From Gammaproteobacteria bacterium (GTDB taxonomy: Bacteria; Pseudomonadota; Gammaproteobacteria; Eutrophobiales; Eutrophobiaceae): a stretch of 11,696 bases of DNA. Both the position numbers and the translations under genes were made by a program. The stretch covers positions 1 to 11,696 of the forward strand of contig JACVQI010000041.1 in the NCBI GenBank assembly GCA_015661095.1, given 5' to 3'. This document shows, piece after piece, positions 1 to 6,861 of this stretch. Under the pieces are notes generated by a model. That model saw only the letters and a program-made list of their open reading frames with translations, did no database searches and had not been told where the DNA came from. How positions within the stretch are numbered: the stretch's first letter is position 1; each line of letters opens with the position of its first letter.

Positions 1-462
1 GATCTTCGACTGTAAATAATTTTCCAGGCCTATTTTCTGGATCAGATCCAACTGGGTTTCCAGCCAGTCGATATGGTCTTCTTCGCTGTCCAGAATCTGC
101 GCGAATAACTCGCGGGAGACGTAATCCTTGATCGATTCGCAATATGCAATTGCCTCCCGCAGCACGGGTAACGCTTTTTGTTCCAGGGCGAGATCCGATT
201 GCAGAATCTCTAGTGTGTTCTCCCCGATCTTCAGAGAGCCGATGTCCTGCATATTCGGCAGTCCTTCCAGGAACAGGATCCGTTCGACCAGAGCATCGGC
301 GTGTTTCATCTCGTCCACTGACTCCTTGAATTCATGTTCATTCAGGGCATTCAGCCCCCAGTTCTTGAACATTCTGGCATGTAGAAAATACTGGTTTATC
401 GAGGTTAATTCGTTTTTCAAAACCTTGTTCAGATATTCAATAACTTTGCTGTCGCCCTTCAT
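1..462 (-). CDS. bfr: Bacterioferritin (heme-binding, ferroxidase-competent), C-terminus cut by window edge
   Basis: Iron-storage protein that oxidises Fe2+ and stores it as a ferric mineral inside a 24-subunit cytoplasmic shell. The minus strand reads MKGDSKVIEYLNKVLKNE from the ATG at 462-460 and stays open for 154 codons to the window edge, so only the last few residues are missing (family length is about 155-160). All ferroxidase ligands are visible: E18, E51, H54, E94, E127 and H130. Y25 and the heme-ligand methionine M52 are also present, so this is a heme-binding, catalytically competent subunit rather than a degenerate partner. A GGAG Shine-Dalgarno lies about 6 bases upstream of the start. 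The gene is divergent from prlC, with 96 bases between the start codons. No bfd or second bfr is visible, but one could lie outside the window. Confidence 0.95.
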   Translation of the reverse strand, partial: MKGDSKVIEYLNKVLKNELTSINQYFLHARMFKNWGLNALNEHEFKESVDEMKHADALVERILFLEGLPNMQDIGSLKIGENTLEILQSDLALEQKALPVLREAIAYCESIKDYVSRELFAQILDSEEDHIDWLETQLDLIQKIGLENYLQSKI

Positions 463-558
463 CTTGATCTCCAGAGGTATGCGAACGGAATTGATAAATA
501 GTTATCTACCAGCCTGCCAATATAACAGGTTGTCTATATTACCAAACAGGTTGAAGAA
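463..558. promoter_or_regulatory. Divergent bfr/prlC intergenic region with a dyad and a direct repeat
   Basis: This 96-base gap must hold promoters for bfr (minus) and prlC (plus). It contains a dyad GATAA-N4-TTATC at 493-506 and a perfect direct repeat AACAGGTTG at 524-532 and 545-553, exactly 21 bases start to start (about two helical turns). The second copy runs almost into the prlC start. I could not place a convincing -35/-10 pair for either gene. The dyad is not a good Fur-box match. A regulatory role is inferred only from position and spacing. Confidence 0.35.
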
Positions 559-2619
559 ATGAGCAATCCCTTATTATCACAGTACTCGCTGCCGCTATTC
601 AGTCAAATCAAACCGGAACACGTTGAACCGGCGATCGATACCATACTGGCGGTTAGCCGGCGTATGTTGCAGGATTTGCTGGCAAGCACAGGGAACTATA
701 CCTGGGACAATCTGTTGCATCCGCTGGAAGAACTGGATGAACGCCTGCGCCGGGCCTGGTCGCCGGTCAATCATCTGCATGCTGTGGCGGATAATACCGA
801 ACTCCGTGATGCTTATAACAAATGCCAGCCGAAACTGACGGAATATGCGACGGAAATGGGTCAGAACGAGACTCTATATAATGCTTATCGGGGGATCGCG
901 GCCAGTAATGCCTGTGCGCAGTTCAGTCAGGCACAGAAAAAGATTATCGATAATGCCTTGCGGGATTTCCGTTTGACCGGGATAGATCTGCCGGCAGCGG
1001 ACCAGCAACGGTTCAAGGAACTGAAGCAACAACTCGCGCAATTGGAAACCCGATTCGAGGAAAATCTGCTGGATGCCACGCAAGGCTGGACCATTCATAT
1101 CCAGACACCAGCGAGACTGGCGGGGTTGCCCGAATCAGCACAGGCATTTGCGGCCCAGAATGCCCGACAGGCTGGCCGCGATGGCTGGTTGTTTACCCTG
1201 GATTTCCCTTCCTACTATCCCGTTATGCAGTATGCCGCCGATCGGAGTTTGCGAGAGGAAATGTATATCGCCTATGTCACCCGCGCATCCGAGCTGGGTC
1301 CGGGCGCGGGTAAATGGGACAACGGCAACATCATGCAGGAGATATTAGCGCTGCGGTATCGCATGGCCAGGCTGCTCGGTTTTAAAAATTTTGCGGAGCA
1401 ATCACTGGTGCGCAAGATGGCGGGCTCCGCGGACACCGTGTTTGGCTTTTTGCATGATCTGGCTGCGAAGTCCAGACCGGTGGCCGCGCAGGAATTCCAG
1501 GAGTTGTCGGTCTTTACCCGGGAGCACTATCAGATCACCGAATTACAAGCCTGGGACCTGGCCTATTATTCAGAACAGTTGCGCCGGTATAAATTCGCAT
1601 TTTCCCAGGAGGAATTGCGTCCCTATTTTCCCGTGGACCAGGTATTGCAAGGGATGTTTACGCTGGTCGGGCGTCTGTATGGACTGACCATTAAACGACG
1701 GTCAGGCGTGGATACCTGGCATGCGGATGTTCGCTATTACGATATTTTTGATAAGAAAGGTGAGTTGCGCGGCGGTTTTTATCTGGATCTATACGCCCGT
1801 CAGCACAAACGCGGCGGGGCCTGGATGGATGAATGTCTGGTGCGCAAGCAATATCATGGTATTTCCCGTTCGCCGGTTGCTTTTCTGACCTGTAATTTTA
1901 CGCCCCCGGTGGGCGCAGATCCGTCCTTATTAACTCATGATGAAGTCATTACATTGTTTCATGAGTTTGGCCACGGCTTGCAGCATATGCTGACCCGCAT
2001 AGACTACCCCGGGGTTGCGGGGATCAATGGGGTGCCCTGGGATGCCGTGGAATTGCCGAGTCAGATAATGGAAAACTGGTGCTGGGAAAAGGAAGTTCTG
2101 GCCTTGATTTCAGGTCATTACCAGACCAACGCCCCACTACCGGCGGATCTGTATGAAAAGTTGTTGCAAACAAAAACCTTCCAGACCGGCATGCAAATGG
2201 TCCGGCAACTGGAATTCGCATTATTCGATTTTCATTTGCATCATGACGGTGAACCGGGGGGCGCTGGTGCTATCCAGCATTTGCTGGATGATATCCGTCG
2301 TCAGGTTGCCGTCATCATCCCGCCGGAATACAATCGCTTCCAACATAGTTTTTCCCATATCTTCGCGGGTGGTTATGCCGCTGGCTACTACAGCTATAAA
2401 TGGGCGGAGGTTTTATCGGCGGATGCCTTTTCCATGTTTGAGGAAAACGGTATCTTTAGTGAAGCAACCGGACAGCAATTTATGACAACTATCCTGGAGC
2501 AAGGCGGAGCGCGAGAACCGATGGATTTATTTGTTGAATTCCGTGGCCGTAAACCGAGTATTGAGGCTTTATTGCGTCACTCCGGCATCCTGACGGTCGG
2601 CACGAGGTCCGCCACATGA
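559..2619 (+). CDS. prlC: Oligopeptidase A, M3-family zinc metallopeptidase
   Basis: Cytoplasmic endopeptidase that breaks down short peptides, including cleaved signal peptides in E. coli. The product is 686 residues, close to the roughly 680 of E. coli PrlC, and the N-terminus MSNPLLSQYSLPLFSQIKPE follows the family pattern, which supports this start. The catalytic motif HEFGH is at residues 468-472 (zinc ligands H468 and H472, general base E469). The third ligand is E498 in VELPSQ. The C-terminal segment with FAGGYAAGYYSYKWAEV is the conserved M3 substrate-binding region. The Shine-Dalgarno is weak (AGG about 8 bases upstream). The stop overlaps the start of the next gene in an ATGA junction, which indicates translational coupling with the SH3-domain protein. 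Nothing is broken or truncated. Confidence 0.97.
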   Translation: MSNPLLSQYSLPLFSQIKPEHVEPAIDTILAVSRRMLQDLLASTGNYTWDNLLHPLEELDERLRRAWSPVNHLHAVADNTELRDAYNKCQPKLTEYATEMGQNETLYNAYRGIAASNACAQFSQAQKKIIDNALRDFRLTGIDLPAADQQRFKELKQQLAQLETRFEENLLDATQGWTIHIQTPARLAGLPESAQAFAAQNARQAGRDGWLFTLDFPSYYPVMQYAADRSLREEMYIAYVTRASELGPGAGKWDNGNIMQEILALRYRMARLLGFKNFAEQSLVRKMAGSADTVFGFLHDLAAKSRPVAAQEFQELSVFTREHYQITELQAWDLAYYSEQLRRYKFAFSQEELRPYFPVDQVLQGMFTLVGRLYGLTIKRRSGVDTWHADVRYYDIFDKKGELRGGFYLDLYARQHKRGGAWMDECLVRKQYHGISRSPVAFLTCNFTPPVGADPSLLTHDEVITLFHEFGHGLQHMLTRIDYPGVAGINGVPWDAVELPSQIMENWCWEKEVLALISGHYQTNAPLPADLYEKLLQTKTFQTGMQMVRQLEFALFDFHLHHDGEPGGAGAIQHLLDDIRRQVAVIIPPEYNRFQHSFSHIFAGGYAAGYYSYKWAEVLSADAFSMFEENGIFSEATGQQFMTTILEQGGAREPMDLFVEFRGRKPSIEALLRHSGILTVGTRSAT

Positions 2620-3389
2620 TTCGGCACGTATGGATAGGGGTTTTGCTGGTGTTGCTGCCTTTCCTGGCTGTACCGGCGGAGTCTGTTTATATTACGGATA
2701 AATTGAATATCGGTTTGCACGAGGACAAAACGCTGGACAGCCCGATCAATCTGGTGCTGCCTTCCGGCACTCCCCTGGAAGTCATCAAGCGTGAAGACAA
2801 GCTGAGTTTCGTGCGTACCGCAAGCGGTGTGAGTGGTTGGGTCGATAATTCTTATCTGGTTGCGGATGGCCCCGTCGGTGAGCAGGTCAATGCACTGACC
2901 GCCAGGAACACTACTCTCGAACAGCAATTGAAAATCCTGCAGGCCGGGGGTGCGGCAAGCTCGGGTGCAGCGAATGATGTGGCGAAACTGTCAGGGGATT
3001 ACGCAGCATTGCAGCAGCAGTTCCGGACCGAACGCCTCAAGGTGGGCGAGCTGGAAGTCACCATAGCTGAACTCAGAAAGCGTCAGGGCCAGGATAACGA
3101 TACGGAAGCCCTGTATCGGGAGATAGATACCCTCCGGGAAACCAACAAGGCACTGGAGATTAAACTGGCCAATGCCCAGCCGGGCTCCGCACCAGCCAAC
3201 GCCAACGGTAGTGGTGAGGTTATGGCGGATACAGTGTCATCCGGTCTATCCACTGCTGCTCAGAGCATCAGCTTTTCCTGGCGTAATTTGCTCATCATGG
3301 TGCTGGTTCTGATCATTATCGGCCTGGCGGCGGGGGTATACCTGATGGATTATCTGAACCGGAAAAGGCATGGCGGTTTCCGGGTTTAG
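2616..3389 (+). CDS. TIGR04211/YgiM-like SH3-domain membrane protein
   Basis: A 257-residue predicted envelope protein. In order it has a signal peptide (about 1-21, hydrophobic LLVLLPFLAV then an AxA-like site), a bacterial SH3b domain (about 24-85, ending in a SGWVDNSYLV element), a long charged coiled coil rich in Leu/Gln/Glu (about 95-185), a flexible Ala/Gly/Ser linker, and a C-terminal transmembrane helix (about 224-247) followed by the basic tail NRKRHGGFRV. This is the architecture of E. coli YgiM (206 residues). The protein is somewhat longer here, mainly through the coiled coil and linker. It should be anchored in the inner membrane with the SH3b domain in the periplasm. The start overlaps the prlC stop by 4 bases, and a GAGG Shine-Dalgarno lies inside prlC about 8 bases upstream. 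The molecular function of the family is not established. Confidence 0.8.
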   Translation: MIRHVWIGVLLVLLPFLAVPAESVYITDKLNIGLHEDKTLDSPINLVLPSGTPLEVIKREDKLSFVRTASGVSGWVDNSYLVADGPVGEQVNALTARNTTLEQQLKILQAGGAASSGAANDVAKLSGDYAALQQQFRTERLKVGELEVTIAELRKRQGQDNDTEALYREIDTLRETNKALEIKLANAQPGSAPANANGSGEVMADTVSSGLSTAAQSISFSWRNLLIMVLVLIIIGLAAGVYLMDYLNRKRHGGFRV

Positions 3390-3432
3390 ATTTAAGCAGT
3401 GAAGCTGTACGACTGGTAAGTCAATTTCAGTC

Positions 3433-4203
3433 GTGTTAAAAATTGCCACCTGGAATGTCAATTCAATCCGGGTGCGCCTGCCGCAGGTGCTGGATTGGCT
3501 GGCCGTGGCAGCGCCCGATATAGTCGCCCTCCAGGAAACGAAAATCGTCAACGAATTATTCCCGGTCGAGGAGTTCAGGCAGGCGGGTTATCAAACCATC
3601 TGTAATGGCCAGAAAACCTATAACGGTGTCGCCATTATCAGCAAAACACCAGCCAGCGATGTGGTTACCGATCTGCCAACCTTTCCAGACCCGCAAAAAC
3701 GGCTGCTGCATGCCAGATACGGCGATATTGCCGTCGTCAATCTCTATATCCCCAATGGCATGGCGGTGGGATCAGATAAATATGCCTATAAACTCGATTG
3801 GCTGACACAACTGCAGCAGTTTCTGTACGAGCGTCTCGGTCAGATGAGATTGCTGGTCGTGCTGGGCGATTTTAATATTGCTCCGGCGGATGAAGATGTA
3901 CACGATCCGGCGGCCTGGCAGGGTAGTGTGCTGGTCAGTCCCGCGGAAAGAGCGCATTTTTTTCAATTTATCGATAAAGGTCTGGTGGATTGTTACCGAT
4001 TATTCAAACAGGAAGTCCATAGTTTTACCTGGTGGGATTACCGGGCTGCGGGCTTTGCCAGGAACCATGGGTTGAGAATTGATCACATACTTGCCAGCAG
4101 GCAACTGGCTGAACATTGTAAAATCTGCCGCATTGATACGGCGCCAAGAAAGCTGGAGCGTCCCTCCGACCACGCTCCTGTGATAGCTGTATTTGATTTA
4201 TAA
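3433..4203 (+). CDS. xthA: Exodeoxyribonuclease III (AP endonuclease), GTG start
   Basis: Mg2+-dependent AP endonuclease / 3'-5' exonuclease / 3'-phosphatase of base-excision repair. The protein has 256 residues (E. coli XthA has 268). Family motifs are present in order: WNVNSIR (7-13), LQETK with metal-binding E35, NLYIPNG with Y105, GDFNIAP with D146 and N148, and the C-terminal SDHAPV with D246 and catalytic H247. The start is GTG at 3433. An in-frame stop at 3400-3402 and the absence of any upstream ATG leave no better choice, and MLKIATWNVNSIR matches the family N-terminus. The Shine-Dalgarno is poor (GGTAAG too far upstream), so translation may be weak or coupled to the preceding gene, which ends 43 bases upstream on the same strand. 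Confidence 0.95.
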   Translation: MLKIATWNVNSIRVRLPQVLDWLAVAAPDIVALQETKIVNELFPVEEFRQAGYQTICNGQKTYNGVAIISKTPASDVVTDLPTFPDPQKRLLHARYGDIAVVNLYIPNGMAVGSDKYAYKLDWLTQLQQFLYERLGQMRLLVVLGDFNIAPADEDVHDPAAWQGSVLVSPAERAHFFQFIDKGLVDCYRLFKQEVHSFTWWDYRAAGFARNHGLRIDHILASRQLAEHCKICRIDTAPRKLERPSDHAPVIAVFDL

Positions 4204-4257
4204 TCAGAAATAACAAAATTAAGATTAGTACTGGCTTGATGGATAATGATGTGGAAT

Positions 4258-4278
4258 TCCCTGCTGGGCGAGCAGGGA
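4258..4278 (+). repeat. Perfect 8-bp stem-loop downstream of xthA
   Basis: TCCCTGCT and AGCAGGGA form a perfect 8-bp inverted repeat around a 5-base loop GGGCG, 55 bases after the xthA stop. There is no U-run on either strand, so this is not a standard intrinsic terminator. It could act as a 3'-end stabilising structure or a processing site on the xthA transcript. The rest of the 245-base xthA-rpmE gap before the rpmE promoter shows no gene that I can support. Confidence 0.5.
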
Positions 4279-4382
4279 CTGCTTACCGCCCTGGAAACGC
4301 CGGATAAGATCCTGAAACGGGATAGAGGGAACGCGAAAAACAATCTGAATCCCGTTAAATAAGCCTGAAAAAGGCCTTGAGG

Positions 4383-4411
4383 TTGCATGCCGGGGCGGAT
4401 TCGCATAAAAT
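4383..4411 (+). promoter_or_regulatory. Sigma70-type promoter for rpmE
   Basis: A -35 TTGCAT (4383-4388) and a -10 TAAAAT (4406-4411) are separated by exactly 17 bases and match the housekeeping consensus well. Transcription should start near 4418, giving a leader of about 31 bases before rpmE. The -10 lies inside a GC-rich dyad, GGGGCG (4392-4397) and CGCCCC (4415-4420), with GAT/ATC pairing further in. The dyad is thus at the DNA level over the promoter core rather than in the leader RNA. Confidence 0.65.
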
Positions 4412-4448
4412 CGCCGCCCCTGTTCGAGTATCGCACCAGTGGAAATCA

Positions 4449-4649
4449 ATGAAACCTGAAATACATCCGGATTATAAAGAGATCAAGGTTCTCTGCAGTT
4501 GCGGGAATACCTTCAATACCCGCTCGACTTACGACAAGGAACTGCATATCGAAGTTTGTTCCCAATGCCATCCTTTCTATACCGGCAAGCAGAAAATTCT
4601 GGATACGGCCGGCCGGGTTGACAAATTCCGCCGCAAGTACGGCATGTAA
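4449..4649 (+). CDS. rpmE: 50S ribosomal protein L31, zinc-binding (C+) type
   Basis: Ribosomal protein L31, a small protein at the subunit interface of the 70S ribosome. The 66 residues begin MKPEIHPDYKEIKVLCSCGN and end KFRRKYGM, the normal length and termini for the family. The four zinc ligands C16, C18, C37 and C40 are intact (CxC ... CxxC), so this is the zinc-containing paralogue rather than the cysteine-free form used under zinc starvation. The start at 4449 is chosen over an upstream in-frame extension because it gives the exact family N-terminus and lies just downstream of a good promoter. The Shine-Dalgarno is weak (GTGGA). The gene appears to be monocistronic. Confidence 0.96.
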   Translation: MKPEIHPDYKEIKVLCSCGNTFNTRSTYDKELHIEVCSQCHPFYTGKQKILDTAGRVDKFRRKYGM

Positions 4650-4847
4650 TACCCCCCAGGTTAGGTCCAGGGCGGGACTGCTTGTATTACGTGGCGGGAC
4701 GTCGCCATACTGTCAGTAGCAAAATCCTGATTAATTATACGGTTACCCAATCAAGGGTGGTCGTCTATGCCGGCATTATGGCAAAGCTTGCTGGACAGGT
4801 GATTGAAGACCGGGGTATGGTTTATAACAAAACCGGCAATTGCAGCC

Positions 4848-4888
4848 TAACCTCCGGTATGCGCGAGACATCCGGGCATCGGAGGTTA
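4848..4888 (+). repeat. Long imperfect hairpin upstream of the M48 protease gene
   Basis: TAACCTCCG (4848-4856) and CGGAGGTTA (4880-4888) are a perfect 9-bp inverted repeat. Just inside, ATGC (4859-4862) and GCAT (4876-4879) continue the stem after a 2-base bulge, giving about 13 pairs in all. The structure ends 40 bases before the protease start and has no U-tract. The surrounding 279-base gap (4650-4928) also holds smaller hairpins (TGGCG/CGCCA at 4692-4707, GGTTT/AAACC at 4819-4834) but no convincing gene. A structured leader or an operator is possible. I could not match it to a known riboswitch class. Confidence 0.5.
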
Positions 4889-4928
4889 CCCAGGGAACTC
4901 GACAACAATACTTGCATCATAAATTCAT

Positions 4929-6404
4929 ATGACAAGATTTAACAATCCGCTAGCTTTAATTCTGTTGGCAACTGTTTTTCTAGTTGGTCTGGGCACCCCC
5001 ACACCGGGCAGACAAGTGATGGCGATGTCCGAAGCCGAGGAGCTTGAGGTAGGCAAGGCAGCCCACCAGCAGATCCTGCAACAATACCGTATCTACAATA
5101 ATCAGAACTTACAGAAGTATGTGCAGTTTATCGGTCAGAAACTGGCGGAAAAGAGCGCCCGTCCGCATCTTAATTATTCATTTCTGATTCTGGATAGCGA
5201 AGAAGTGAATGCCTTTGCTCTGCCAGGCGGCTATATCTACATTACCCGTGGGCTGATGGCCTATCTTAAATCGGAAGCGGAATTGGCGGCCGTCATAGGC
5301 CATGAAATCGGGCATGTGGCAGCGCGCCATGCGGCCAAACAGGAATCAGCCAGCGAAATGGCCAATGTCGGCACAGCGCTTGCTGCTATTCTGGGCGCAT
5401 TATATGTACCGGGATTAGATCCCGGTGTCAGCTCGGATCTGTTAGGGGTGGGCAGTAATGCCTTATTGAAAGGCTATGGCCGGGACCATGAGCTGGAAGC
5501 GGATACACTGGGAGCTGAGTATCTGATCAAGAGCGGCTATGACACGCGGGCGTTGCTCGATGTCATTACCACATTGAAAAACCAGGAAACCTATGAATTT
5601 AAGCTGGCGCGGATGGAGGGTCGCACCCCGCGGATTTATCACGGTTTATTCGCCACTCATCCGAGCAGTGATAAGCGGCTGCAGGAGGCGGTTGCGACGG
5701 GTGGCAAATTTGTCTCGGACGAACCGGTCTATGCGGGTAATGATACCTATCTGAATCTAATCAATGGCTTGAATTTCGGCACGGATGTCAGACAGGGGAT
5801 TGTGATCAATTCAAATTATTATCATGGCCCGCTCGGTTATGCCATCCGCTTCCCGGATGGCTGGTCGGTTGACAATAAAACCAACGCCGTGATGGCAAGG
5901 AACAAAACAGACTCCGCCCTGATACAGATCACCTACATGAGCGCCGATCGCAGGCTTTCTCCCAAAGACTATATGCAAAAAAGATTGGGCTTGAATGACC
6001 TCAGGGAGCAACAGGAACTCACTATCTATGGTTTGCCCGCTCATACCGGCCTGGTGGCTGTAAATTCCCCCTATGGCAGGCGGTTGTCACGGGTGACAGT
6101 CATTTATTACGGTAACCGGGCGATTATTCTGTCCAGCGCCACCAAGGATAGTGGCGGTATCAACCGTTATGACCCGATGTTTCTGGAAACGGCCCGCAGC
6201 TTCCGGCCGATGTCGAGACCGGAAAGAATGGCGGCGGGACAGCTGCGTATCAGACTGATCAGGGCTGATGAAAATACCACTTACCAGTCCCTGGCCGCGA
6301 ATTCGCCGCTGCATAATCTGGCGGAAGAGCAATTGCGCCTGCTCAACGGCGACTATCCAACGGGTGAAATTAAAGCGGGTGCAATGGTCAAAATTGTTCA
6401 GTAA
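4929..6404 (+). CDS. Secreted M48-family zinc metalloprotease (BepA/YfgC-like)
   Basis: Predicted periplasmic zinc protease of 491 residues. An N-terminal signal peptide (hydrophobic LALILLATVFLVGLG) probably ends near residue 30. The M48 peptidase domain has HEIGH at 125-129 (zinc ligands H125 and H129, general base E126) and the third ligand E190 in HELEADTLG. The E. coli relative BepA handles misfolded outer-membrane barrel proteins such as LptD and carries C-terminal TPRs. Here the C-terminal half (about 270-491) shows no obvious TPRs. It has a beta-rich segment and a final region (about 435-491, ending GEIKAGAMVKIVQ) resembling the terminal module of many gammaproteobacterial M48 proteins. 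There is no visible Shine-Dalgarno before the ATG, but this start preserves the signal peptide. A role in envelope protein quality control is inferred from the family. Confidence 0.88.
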   Translation: MTRFNNPLALILLATVFLVGLGTPTPGRQVMAMSEAEELEVGKAAHQQILQQYRIYNNQNLQKYVQFIGQKLAEKSARPHLNYSFLILDSEEVNAFALPGGYIYITRGLMAYLKSEAELAAVIGHEIGHVAARHAAKQESASEMANVGTALAAILGALYVPGLDPGVSSDLLGVGSNALLKGYGRDHELEADTLGAEYLIKSGYDTRALLDVITTLKNQETYEFKLARMEGRTPRIYHGLFATHPSSDKRLQEAVATGGKFVSDEPVYAGNDTYLNLINGLNFGTDVRQGIVINSNYYHGPLGYAIRFPDGWSVDNKTNAVMARNKTDSALIQITYMSADRRLSPKDYMQKRLGLNDLREQQELTIYGLPAHTGLVAVNSPYGRRLSRVTVIYYGNRAIILSSATKDSGGINRYDPMFLETARSFRPMSRPERMAAGQLRIRLIRADENTTYQSLAANSPLHNLAEEQLRLLNGDYPTGEIKAGAMVKIVQ

Positions 6405-6580
6405 CCACGTCGCTTCAAGGCGTCCATGAACATACCGGCGGACAGCCCATGCAAGCCCCCGGCATGTGGCATTCGATTTTGCTGTTTTCGGGGATAAAAT
6501 TTATACCGATTTACATCGCATTCCTGAGAAGTTTTCTAGCATTAAAGTTCTAACTATCTGCTGCGTCATAAATTTATATT

Positions 6581-6615
6581 TTATCCACATATTTTGTGGA
6601 TATCTCTGTGCATGA
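6581..6615. promoter_or_regulatory. Cluster of three DnaA-box-like 9-mers
   Basis: 6581-6589 is TTATCCACA on the + strand, an exact match to the high-affinity DnaA box. 6595-6603 read on the minus strand is ATATCCACA (one mismatch), facing the first box, so the two form a perfect 8-bp inverted repeat with a 5-base centre. 6607-6615 on the minus strand is TCATGCACA (one mismatch to TTATNCACA). Three boxes within 35 bases is well above chance for a 9-mer consensus. DnaA binding is inferred, and the pair could alternatively act as an RNA hairpin. Confidence 0.5.
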
Positions 6616-6660
6616 TTTGAGTACATCTGGCTGTAATTGAGATTCTTATTGGCTTTATGA

Positions 6661-6720
6661 CAAAAATGGTAAAATTTATACAATATTAATATATTAATAA
6701 TATCATATACATATATCTGC
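6661..6720. other. Extremely AT-rich block with a 16-bp palindrome (possible DNA-unwinding element)
   Basis: Only 9 of these 60 bases are G or C, in a window otherwise near balanced composition. It contains the perfect 16-bp palindrome TATTAATATATTAATA at 6684-6699. The block lies between the DnaA-box cluster and the perfect minus-strand DnaA box at 6785-6793. Such DNA melts easily and would suit a duplex-unwinding element. It could also be UP-element-like or simply relaxed intergenic sequence. Confidence 0.45.
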
Positions 6721-6784
6721 CATTGCGGGCTTTGAGGGTATTATGGCAGCAATTGCAGGAAAAATCAGGGGTTCCGATCGAAAC

Positions 6785-6793
6785 TGTGTATAA
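6785..6793 (-). promoter_or_regulatory. Perfect-consensus DnaA box
   Basis: The minus strand reads TTATACACA, an exact match to TTATNCACA (the same 9-mer as a known oriC box in E. coli). It lies about 37 bases upstream of the candidate sRNA promoter, so DnaA bound here could also influence that promoter. The function is inferred. Confidence 0.4.
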
Positions 6794-6829
6794 AACCGCC
6801 AGAAAATAGACGTTTAGTTAGAATCCTTT

Positions 6830-6856
6830 GAACCTTTTGTGAGGCTGTGTGTCTCA
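6830..6856 (+). promoter_or_regulatory. Candidate sigmaE/AlgU-type promoter of the small RNA
   Basis: GAACCT (6830-6835) and TCTCA (6852-6856) are separated by exactly 16 bases. The extracytoplasmic sigma consensus is GAACTT-N16-TCTGA, so each element has one mismatch. The predicted transcription start near 6862 fits the first RNA stem, which begins at 6872. A competing sigma70-like -10 (TAGAAT, 6819-6824) has no acceptable -35. The motif is short, so confidence is moderate. Confidence 0.45.
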
Positions 6857-6861
6857 TACAA

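Larger units (their letters stand above)
6405..6861. other. Gene-free AT-rich region between the M48 gene and the sRNA locus
   Basis: No supportable coding gene is seen on either strand. Short open frames here are AT-rich, lack ribosome sites and resemble nothing I recognise. Right after the protease stop, CATGC (6448-6452) and GCATG (6462-6466) form a weak hairpin followed by T-rich but interrupted sequence, a poor terminator candidate. The main contents are listed separately: DnaA-box-like sites (6581-6615 and 6785-6793), an extremely AT-rich block (6661-6720) and a candidate sRNA promoter (6830-6856). In several gammaproteobacteria polA would be expected on this side of engB, and it is not present here. 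Confidence 0.6.

Noticed and set aside
491..508. Fur box near bfr
   Set aside because: Only GATAA-N4-TTATC is present; it does not match the 19-bp Fur consensus or the 7-1-7 arrangement.
4361..4380. Terminator-like GCCT/AGGC hairpin upstream of the rpmE promoter
   Set aside because: Only a 4-bp stem and no T-tract.
4410..4440. tRNA 3'-end-like words TTCGA and ACCA
   Set aside because: No acceptor, D or anticodon arms can be folded around them.
4682..4928. Possible cyclic-di-GMP (GEMM) riboswitch, suggested by CTCCGG and GGTTACC words
   Set aside because: The conserved core (CACGCACAGGGCAAACC and ACGCAAAGCC segments) is absent, so only short words match.
4682..4942. 86-codon open frame with TTG start between rpmE and the M48 gene
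   Set aside because: Non-ATG start without a ribosome site, no recognisable domain, it spans several hairpins and it overlaps the start of the protease gene.
6501..6683. 60-codon minus-strand open frame in the AT-rich spacer
   Set aside because: Composition simply follows the AT-rich DNA, there is no Shine-Dalgarno, and it covers the DnaA-box cluster.
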